Shown here: positions 14,151 to 19,287 of the stretch, piece by piece
How positions within the stretch are numbered: position 1 is the stretch's first letter
Layout: the number at the start of each line of letters is the position of its first letter
Assembly (NCBI GenBank): GCA_934155265.1
Contig: CAKPGU010000024.1
Coordinates: 1 to 19,287, forward strand
Direction: 5' to 3'
DNA length: 19,287 nucleotides
From: an uncultured Clostridia bacterium
GTDB taxonomy: Bacteria; Bacillota; Clostridia; TANB77; CAG-508
The notes under the pieces: generated by a model
Databases searched by the model: none
What the model saw: only the letters and a program-made list of their open reading frames with translations
What the model was told of the DNA's origin: nothing
Position numbers and translations under genes: made by a program

Positions 14151-14891
14151 ATGGAAGAAAAACAAGTGGTTTTTGTAACTGGTGGATCAAGAGGAATAGG
14201 AAAAGCAATTGCTTTAAAATATGCAGAAAATGGATACAATGTAGTTATCAATTACGTATCAGAAAATACAAATATAGATGAATTAAAAGATGAGTTTGAC
14301 AAATATAGCATAGAAAGTCTAATTGTAAAAGCTGATGTATCAAAAGCAGAAGAAGTAGAAAATGTTGTGAAACAAGCAATCGAAAAATTTGGGAGAATTG
14401 ATGTATTAGTAAATAATGCAGGAATAACAAGAGATACACTATTAATGAGAATGAAGGAAGAAGATTTTGATAAAGTAATAGAAATTAATCTAAAAGGAAC
14501 GTTTCTAGTTACGAAAGCTGTAACACCATATATGATGAAAAAAAGAAGTGGAAGAATTATAAATTTATCATCTGTTGTTGGTGTAACAGGAAATGCAGGC
14601 CAATCTAATTATTCAGCATCTAAAGCAGGGATAATAGGATTTACAAAAAGTGTTGCAAAAGAATTAGCATCAAGAGATATTAGAGCAAATGCAGTTGCAC
14701 CAGGTTTTATTGATACAGATATGACAAATGTATTATCAGATGATGTGAAAGCGAATATAAATGCTCAAATTCCTATGAAAAGAATGGGAACAGCTAGAGA
14801 AATAGCAAATGTGGTTTATTTTTTAGGAAGTGAAGAAAGTTCATATATTACAGGGCAAGTCATTAATATAGATGGTGGAATGGTATGCTAA
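14151..14891 (+). CDS. fabG: 3-oxoacyl-ACP reductase
   Basis: FabG reduces beta-ketoacyl-ACP with NADPH, the first reduction of each cycle. The 246-aa short-chain dehydrogenase has the cofactor motif TGGSRGIG (10-17), NNAG (88-91) and the triad Ser141, Tyr154, Lys158 in YSASK. The ending GQVINIDGGMVC is standard. AAAGGAG lies 6 bases before the ATG. Length matches the family. It sits between fabD and fabF as in most bacterial clusters. Confidence 0.97.
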   Translation: MEEKQVVFVTGGSRGIGKAIALKYAENGYNVVINYVSENTNIDELKDEFDKYSIESLIVKADVSKAEEVENVVKQAIEKFGRIDVLVNNAGITRDTLLMRMKEEDFDKVIEINLKGTFLVTKAVTPYMMKKRSGRIINLSSVVGVTGNAGQSNYSASKAGIIGFTKSVAKELASRDIRANAVAPGFIDTDMTNVLSDDVKANINAQIPMKRMGTAREIANVVYFLGSEESSYITGQVINIDGGMVC

Positions 14892-14898
14892 GAAATGT

Positions 14899-14927
14899 GT
14901 AAAAAATGGACCAGGTACAAAATTAAC
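14899..14927. repeat. GTACC/GGTAC-family repeat between fabG and fabF
   Basis: The core AAAATGGACCAGGTACAAAA resembles the copies at 10410 and 12047, in inverted form. It lies in the 51-base gap and supplies the apparent N-terminal extension of the fabF frame, which explains why the frame is open to 14895. Confidence 0.65.
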
Positions 14928-14942
14928 AGAAAGGAAATTGAA

Positions 14943-16196
14943 ATGGAAAGAAGAGTTGTAATAACAGGACTTGGAGCAATAACTCCAATAGGAAATAATG
15001 TAGAAGAGTTTTGGAATGCCATTAAAGATGGAAAATGTGGAATTGATGAAATAAAAGGATTTGATACTAGTAATTTTAAAGTGAAATTAGCAGGTGAAGT
15101 TAAAGGATTTGATGTAGAAGAATATTTGGATAAAAGAGAAGCAAAAAGAATGGATAGATTTTCACATTTTGCAATTGTAGCATCAAGAGAGGCATGGAAA
15201 GATAGTGGATTAAATAGAGAAAAAGAGGATATGACTAGAGTAGGAGTGATAGTCGGTTCTGGTATAGGTGGGATTGGAACAATTGAAAAAGATATTCAAA
15301 AAATGTTTGAAAAAGGACCAGATAGAATTTCACCAATGTATATTCCAATGACAATAGGAAATATGGCTGCAGGAAATGTAACAATAGATCTTGGAGCAAA
15401 AGGTGAATCAATTTCTATGGTTACTGCCTGTGCAAGTGGAACTCATTGTATAGGTGAGAGTTTTAGAATGATTAAACATGGATATCAAGATATAATTGTT
15501 ACAGGTGGAACAGAAGCTTCTATTACTCCATCTAGCATGGCAGGGTTTACAAATATAAAAGCATTAACTCAAACAACTGACAAGTATAGAGCTAGTATTC
15601 CATTTGATAAAGAAAGAAACGGTTTTGTTATGGGAGAAGGTGCTGGTATTGTCGTTTTGGAAGAATTAGAACATGCAAAGGCAAGAGGTGCCAAAATTTA
15701 TGCTGAAATTGTTGGTTATGGTGCAACTTCAGATGCTTATCACATAACTTCACCAGCTCCTGGTGGCGAAGGTGGAGCAAGAGCCATGAAGATTGCAATG
15801 GAAGAAGCAGGTGTAAATCCAGAAGAAATTACATATATAAATGCACATGGTACTTCTACACACTTGAATGATTCTGGGGAGACTGCAGCAGTAAAAACAG
15901 CTTTTGGTGATGCTTCTAAAACAGTAATGATGAGTTCAACAAAAGGTAACACAGGGCATTTACTTGGTGCAGCTGGTGGAATTGAAGCTGTTATATGTGC
16001 AAAATCAGTTCAAGATAATTTTGTACCCCCTACTATAAATTACAAAGTTCCTGATGAAGAATGTGATTTGGATATTGTTCCAAATGAGGGGAGAAATGTA
16101 GAAGTAAATTATGCAATGTCAAATTCATTAGGTTTTGGTGGGCATAATGCAACTATACTTTTAAAAAAGATAAATAGGATTGGAAGAAAGCTTTAA
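14943..16196 (+). CDS. fabF: Beta-ketoacyl-ACP synthase II
   Basis: FabF extends acyl-ACP by two carbons using malonyl-ACP. From the ATG at 14943 the protein has 417 residues and begins MERRVVITGLGAITPIG, the standard start; AAGGA lies 7 bases upstream. The frame is open back to 14895, but those 16 codons run through a repeat and lack a ribosome-binding site. The Cys-His-His triad is Cys163 in TACASGTH, His302 in NAHGTSTHLND and His339 in KGNTGHLLGAAGG; the numbering nearly equals that of E. coli FabF. It ends the fabH-fabD-fabG-fabF run; the next gene lies on the other strand. Confidence 0.97.
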   Translation: MERRVVITGLGAITPIGNNVEEFWNAIKDGKCGIDEIKGFDTSNFKVKLAGEVKGFDVEEYLDKREAKRMDRFSHFAIVASREAWKDSGLNREKEDMTRVGVIVGSGIGGIGTIEKDIQKMFEKGPDRISPMYIPMTIGNMAAGNVTIDLGAKGESISMVTACASGTHCIGESFRMIKHGYQDIIVTGGTEASITPSSMAGFTNIKALTQTTDKYRASIPFDKERNGFVMGEGAGIVVLEELEHAKARGAKIYAEIVGYGATSDAYHITSPAPGGEGGARAMKIAMEEAGVNPEEITYINAHGTSTHLNDSGETAAVKTAFGDASKTVMMSSTKGNTGHLLGAAGGIEAVICAKSVQDNFVPPTINYKVPDEECDLDIVPNEGRNVEVNYAMSNSLGFGGHNATILLKKINRIGRKL

Positions 16197-16197
16197 G

Positions 16198-16228
16198 AAA
16201 AAAAGAAAGCCACAATCTGTGGCTTCCT
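16198..16228 (-). terminator. Intrinsic terminator of the 104-aa minus-strand gene
   Basis: AAGCCACA (16207-16214) pairs with TGTGGCTT (16218-16225) around a 3-base loop. Read on the minus strand it is followed by CTTTTTTT, a good tract. Read on the plus strand the tract is only CCTTTGGGG, so fabF transcripts may pass through. Confidence 0.75.
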
Positions 16229-16242
16229 TTGGGGTGATTACT

Positions 16243-16557
16243 TTAATAGTTTATCACAAAGTTTACTTTATGAAAAAGATTGAAATTTTTACAGTGTAGA
16301 ATATCGTAGTTTTTAAATTCTAAATCAGATAATACTTTTGATAAAGAATTTTCAATCTCCGATAAACTCATTTGTTCAGATAAGTCTGAGCAATCAATTT
16401 CTAAAGTTTTCCTTTTAGGTAATTCATCCAGTAGTTGATACTCGTTATAAAAAGAGAGAGCAACAAGTTTGGATAAAAGAATTACTTTTGTGTTTGTTGT
16501 TTCCATCATAAGATAGAAATCTCTAAGGTCATCACACCGTTTTCTAAATTTTTTCAT
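16243..16557 (-). CDS. Unrecognised 104-aa protein inside the fatty-acid region
   Basis: The ATG on the minus strand is preceded by AGGAGG with an 8-base spacer, and both a promoter and a terminator fit this gene. The protein is soluble, basic at the N-terminus (MKKFRKRCDDLRDF), acidic in the middle (DCSDLSEQMSLSEIENSLSKVLSDLEF) and mostly helical. No family is recognised. It separates fabF from accB, which are adjacent in typical clostridial clusters, so it was probably inserted or has evolved in place. Any link to lipid metabolism is only by position. Confidence 0.6.
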   Translation of the reverse strand: MKKFRKRCDDLRDFYLMMETTNTKVILLSKLVALSFYNEYQLLDELPKRKTLEIDCSDLSEQMSLSEIENSLSKVLSDLEFKNYDILHCKNFNLFHKVNFVINY

Positions 16558-16587
16558 AGGCTAATCCTCCTATTTTTTAATATAAAA

Positions 16588-16616
16588 AGTATAACACAAA
16601 AATCAAGTATTGTAAA
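16588..16616 (-). promoter_or_regulatory. Promoter of the 104-aa gene overlapping the accB ribosome-binding site
   Basis: On the minus strand TTTACA (16611-16616) and TATACT (16588-16593) are separated by 17 bases. The -35 box shares bases with the accB Shine-Dalgarno AAGGAG (16615-16620). Confidence 0.75.
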
Positions 16617-16628
16617 GGAGAAATGACA

Positions 16629-17060
16629 ATGGATTATAGTGAAATAAAAAAAATAATACAAGATATGGGAGATTCAAAATTGGATACATTAGAAATTGAA
16701 TTTCCTGATGGTTTGAAAATTAAAATGGATAAAGGAAAAAATGATGCAGAAACGATCACAAGTATTACAAATAATGTTAATCAAAGTTCAAAATCTATTG
16801 ATGATGTGATTCAACATGAGCAAAAATATAATGAAATAAAATCACCAATGGTAGGAACATTTTATTCTAAATCTTCACCAAAAGCAGAGCCGTTTGTAAA
16901 AGTTGGTGACAAAGTAAAAAAAGGTCAAGTTGTTTGCATAGTTGAAGCAATGAAATTAATGAATGAAATAGAAGCAGAGTGTGATGGAGAAATTGTAGAA
17001 GTGTGCAAAAAAGATGAAGACATGGTTGAGTATGGAACAGTATTGTTTAAAATAAAGTAA
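16629..17060 (+). CDS. accB: Biotin carboxyl carrier protein of acetyl-CoA carboxylase
   Basis: AccB carries the biotin that shuttles CO2 between AccC and AccAD. From the ATG at 16629 it has 143 residues; AAGGAG lies 8 bases upstream, whereas the in-frame ATG at 16623 is only 2 bases from it. The N-terminal segment MDYSEIKKIIQDMG and a charged linker (about 35-68) precede the biotinyl domain with SPMVGTFY (72-79) and VEAMKLMNE, where Lys109 is the biotinylation site. No convincing plus-strand promoter was found just upstream, so transcription may come from fabF or from inside the antisense gene. It starts the accB-fabZ-accC run. Confidence 0.96.
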   Translation: MDYSEIKKIIQDMGDSKLDTLEIEFPDGLKIKMDKGKNDAETITSITNNVNQSSKSIDDVIQHEQKYNEIKSPMVGTFYSKSSPKAEPFVKVGDKVKKGQVVCIVEAMKLMNEIEAECDGEIVEVCKKDEDMVEYGTVLFKIK

Positions 17061-17107
17061 AATTACAATGTAGATTTGAACAGCATTTTATAGAAAGGAA
17101 ACAAAAA

Positions 17108-17530
17108 ATGTTAGATATAAAAGAAATAGAAAAAATAATACCACAGAGAGCACCTTTTTTAATGATAGATAAGGTTGAAGAATTGGTACCAGGTGAAAGT
17201 GCAATAGCATATAAAAATGTAAATATAAATGAATGGTATTTTCAAGGACATTTTCCTGGAAATCCTATAATGCCAGGAGTATTAATAACAGAAGCATTAG
17301 CCCAAACTGGTGCTGTGGCCATATTAAGTATGAATGAAAACAAAGGAAAAAATGCATTATTTGGTGGAATAGATAAAATGAAATTTAAGAAAATAGTTGT
17401 GCCAGGTGATGTTTTGAAATTAGAAGTAAAAATAATAAAAAGAAAAGGTCCAGTTGGAGTTGGAGAAGCTATTGCAACAGTTGATGGCAAAGTTGTAGCA
17501 AAAGGTGAATTAACTTTTGCAGTAGTGTAA
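17108..17530 (+). CDS. fabZ: 3-hydroxyacyl-ACP dehydratase
   Basis: FabZ removes water from beta-hydroxyacyl-ACP to give trans-2-enoyl-ACP, the substrate of FabI. The 140-aa hot-dog-fold protein has IPQRAPFLMID (11-21), the catalytic His48 in FQGHFPGNPIMPGVL and Glu62 in ITEALAQTGA. AAAGG lies 9 bases before the ATG. Length is normal for the family. It is 47 bases after accB and 15 bases before accC, so the three are co-transcribed. No FabA is present, so how unsaturated fatty acids are made is not shown here. Confidence 0.96.
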   Translation: MLDIKEIEKIIPQRAPFLMIDKVEELVPGESAIAYKNVNINEWYFQGHFPGNPIMPGVLITEALAQTGAVAILSMNENKGKNALFGGIDKMKFKKIVVPGDVLKLEVKIIKRKGPVGVGEAIATVDGKVVAKGELTFAVV

Positions 17531-17545
17531 AAGTTAGGAGGAAAT

Positions 17546-18874
17546 ATGTTAAAAAAAGTATTAATAGCAAATCGTGGTGAGATAGCAGTAAGAATAATTA
17601 GAGCATGTAGAGAAATGGGAATAAGGACAGTAGCAGTGTATTCAGAAGCAGACAGAAATGCATTGCATAAAACTTTGGCTGATGAATCTGTTTGTATAGG
17701 GCCAGCTCCATCAAATAAAAGTTATTTGAATATTAAAGCTATATTAGAAGCAGCATGTCTAACAGGGGCTGACAGTATTCATCCTGGTTTTGGTTTTTTA
17801 TCTGAAAATGCTAAATTTGCAAAATTATGTGAAGATATTGGAATAAAATTTATAGGTCCTAAATATGAACTGATAGAACTATTAGGAAATAAATCAAAAG
17901 CAAAAGAGACTATGAAATGTGCTGGAGTTCCAGTTGTACCAGGTTCAAAAGGATTAATTAAATCAAAAAGTCAAGCCGTTGAACTTGCTAAAAAGATTAG
18001 ATATCCAGTGATCTTAAAGGCATCAGCAGGTGGTGGCGGAAGAGGTATTAGAATTGCATATACAGAAGAAGAATTGAAAAAAGAATATGATATTGTAAAA
18101 CAAGAGGCTAAAATTTCTTTTAATGATGATAGTTTGTATATGGAAAAGTTTATAGAAAATCCTAGACATATTGAGATTCAAATTCTTGCTGATGAACATG
18201 GAAATTGTATATATTTGGGTGATAGAGATTGCTCAATACAAAGACGTAATCAAAAAATTATGGAAGAAACTCCAAGTAGTTTTATATCTGATGAAATAAG
18301 AAATAAAATGGGAGAGGCTGCAGTAAAGGCCGTAAAAGAAATTGGATATAGTAATGCTGGTACAATAGAGTTTTTGGTTGATAAAAATAGAGATTTTTAT
18401 TTCATGGAAATGAATACTAGAGTACAAGTTGAACATCCTGTGACAGAAATGGTAACAGGAGTTGACATTATTAAGGAACAGATAAAAATTGCAAGTGGAG
18501 AGAAATTATCATATTCCCAAGACGATATAAAAATTGATGGACATAGTCTTGAAGTTCGTGTAAATGCGGAAAATCCAAGTAAAAATTTTATGCCTTGTCC
18601 TGGGACTATTACTGGACTTCATTTACCTGGAGGCAATGGAATAAGAGTGGATACTGCAATATATGATGGATATACTGTGCCACAAAATTATGATTCAATG
18701 CTTGCTAAAATTATAGTTCATGGTAAAAATAGGGAAGAGTCTATTGAGAAAATGAAAAGTGCTATTGCTGAGTTGGTGATTGAGGGCATTGATACTAATA
18801 GAGATTTTTTGTATCAAATTTTGGAGAATGAGGATTTTGTGAATAATAATTATGATACGTCTTTTATAAAATAA
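17546..18874 (+). CDS. accC: Biotin carboxylase subunit of acetyl-CoA carboxylase
   Basis: AccC carboxylates biotin on AccB using ATP and bicarbonate. The 442-aa ATP-grasp protein has KKVLIANRGEIAVRIIRA at the start, ESVCIGP, SIHPGFGFLSEN, the glycine-rich loop SAGGGGRGI (160-168, after Lys159), Glu288 in FMEMNTRVQVEHPVTE with Arg292, and EVRVNAENP. The numbering of these residues equals E. coli AccC. Its C-terminus is slightly short (about 450 is usual), ending NNNYDTSFIK, a normal type of end. AGGAGG lies 5 bases before the ATG. It is the last gene of the accB-fabZ-accC run; the repeat-rich gap 18875-19146 follows. Confidence 0.96.
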   Translation: MLKKVLIANRGEIAVRIIRACREMGIRTVAVYSEADRNALHKTLADESVCIGPAPSNKSYLNIKAILEAACLTGADSIHPGFGFLSENAKFAKLCEDIGIKFIGPKYELIELLGNKSKAKETMKCAGVPVVPGSKGLIKSKSQAVELAKKIRYPVILKASAGGGGRGIRIAYTEEELKKEYDIVKQEAKISFNDDSLYMEKFIENPRHIEIQILADEHGNCIYLGDRDCSIQRRNQKIMEETPSSFISDEIRNKMGEAAVKAVKEIGYSNAGTIEFLVDKNRDFYFMEMNTRVQVEHPVTEMVTGVDIIKEQIKIASGEKLSYSQDDIKIDGHSLEVRVNAENPSKNFMPCPGTITGLHLPGGNGIRVDTAIYDGYTVPQNYDSMLAKIIVHGKNREESIEKMKSAIAELVIEGIDTNRDFLYQILENEDFVNNNYDTSFIK

Positions 18875-18877
18875 GGT

Positions 18878-18901
18878 AAAAATGGGGACAGGTACATTTT
18901 T
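18878..18901. repeat. GTACC/GGTAC-family repeat after accC
   Basis: AAAAATG (18878-18884) and CATTTTT (18895-18901) flank GGGACAGGTA. The 15-mer ACAGGTACATTTTTG (18888-18902) occurs again in reverse complement at 19122-19136, so the two bracket the palindrome between them. Confidence 0.65.
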
Positions 18902-18919
18902 GATACTATATAAAATATT

Positions 18920-19103
18920 TAAAAAAAGAAAATAATAACTTTGCATTACATTCCTCGACTCATTACGAAACTTAAGAAATTCTAACTTATTTTATGGCAC
19001 CCTTCCACTCTCGTGAACTCTTTCCATAAACTTTCGTAAGAATTTCTAAAGTTTCTCCAATCATATTCGTCATTTCATTTAAAGTTATTATTTTCTTTTT
19101 TTA
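18920..19103. repeat. 184-bp imperfect palindrome with 23-bp perfect ends
   Basis: Bases 18920-18942 are the perfect reverse complement of 19081-19103 (A-rich, ending AATAATAACTTT). Further in, GAAACTTAAGAAATTCT (18967-18983) pairs with 19039-19055 with one mismatch, and TTTATGG (18991-18997) pairs with CCATAAA (19024-19030) around a 26-base loop. The shape fits a MITE-like element or a long structured RNA. The minus strand holds a 28-codon ATG frame (18987-19073) without a ribosome-binding site. No transposase is present. Confidence 0.7.
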
Positions 19104-19111
19104 TATATTAT

Positions 19112-19141
19112 AAAAAACAGGCAAAAATGTACCTGTTTTTT
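19112..19141. terminator. Terminator-like hairpin between accC and asnS, with a GTACC-family core
   Basis: AAAAAACAGG (19112-19121) pairs with CCTGTTTTTT (19132-19141) around a 10-base loop that contains AAAAATGTA. A-runs and T-runs on both sides make it a bidirectional terminator candidate for accC and asnS. It starts 6 bases beyond the asnS stop on the minus strand. Confidence 0.75.
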
Positions 19142-19146
19142 TGTTT

Positions 19147-19287
19147 TTAGAAATCGCAATTATTTGGAGTTCTAGGATAAGGAATAACATCTCTAATGTT
19201 TTCTATACCTGTAATATACATAAGTAATCTTTCAAAACCTAGACCAAATCCAGAATGAATATTAGAACCATATCTACGTAAATCTAA
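19147..19287 (-). CDS. asnS: Asparaginyl-tRNA synthetase, C-terminal fragment
   Basis: The minus strand is open from the right edge to a TAA at 19147-19149, giving the last 46 residues of a protein whose start lies outside. LDLRRYGSNIHSGFGLGFER contains class II motif 3 (GFGLGFER, the ATP-contacting arginine), and IRDVIPYPRTPNNCDF is the normal AsnS ending. The PRTP-x-N/R-C-D/E-F tail separates AsnS from AspS and LysS. The enzyme charges tRNA-Asn in the cytoplasm. With asnB at 4731-6584 it indicates that the organism uses direct asparagine charging. Confidence 0.93.
   Translation of the reverse strand, partial: LDLRRYGSNIHSGFGLGFERLLMYITGIENIRDVIPYPRTPNNCDF

Noticed and set aside
14895..14942. 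N-terminal extension of FabF by 16 residues
   Set aside because: The codons run through a GTACC-family repeat and lack a ribosome-binding site; the family start MERRVVITG is at 14943.
16623..16628. ATG start of accB at 16623
   Set aside because: Only 2 bases from the Shine-Dalgarno; the ATG at 16629 has an 8-base gap.
18987..19073. 28-codon minus-strand ORF in the palindrome
   Set aside because: It looks protein-like but has no ribosome-binding site and lies wholly inside a palindromic repeat.

Overview
The window is AT-rich Bacillota DNA, most likely from a clostridial organism. Strong AGGAGG-type ribosome-binding sites precede most genes, TTGACA/TATAAT promoters have 17-bp spacing, and the fatty-acid genes follow the clostridial order fabH-fabD-fabG-fabF-accB-fabZ-accC. 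The species cannot be told from the sequence alone.

Left part (1-4730) looks like accessory DNA. It starts with the C-terminus of a copper-type P-type ATPase. Small genes follow: an 83-aa acidic ORF, a minus-strand 82-aa SANT/Myb-like protein and a 71-aa membrane protein. A tight three-gene unit comes next (1451-3840): two unrecognised proteins and a lone DnaB-type helicase domain, whose 3' end is frameshifted. A separately promoted coiled-coil protein with a CxxC pair closes the block. Near-identical hairpins lie at 1346-1370 and 4700-4724.

Middle part (4731-8604) is housekeeping: asnB (minus), then rpmF and pyk, each with its own promoter and intrinsic terminator.

Right part (8605-18874) encodes most of type II fatty-acid synthesis. 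accD-accA-fabI form one unit and fabH-fabD-fabG-fabF another; accB-fabZ-accC follow. AccABCD makes malonyl-CoA, FabD loads malonate on ACP, FabH starts the chain, FabF extends it, and FabG, FabZ and FabI complete each cycle. No acyl carrier protein gene and no regulator gene is present. Two minus-strand genes interrupt the set: tsaE, and an unrecognised 104-aa gene between fabF and accB. The C-terminus of asnS lies at the right edge.

The most unusual material is in the gaps of the fatty-acid region. A large inverted array of 35-bp units sits between fabI and tsaE and supplies the tsaE stop codon. A family of short palindromes centred on GTACC/GGTAC recurs in at least five gaps. A 184-bp imperfect palindrome with 23-bp perfect ends lies downstream of accC.
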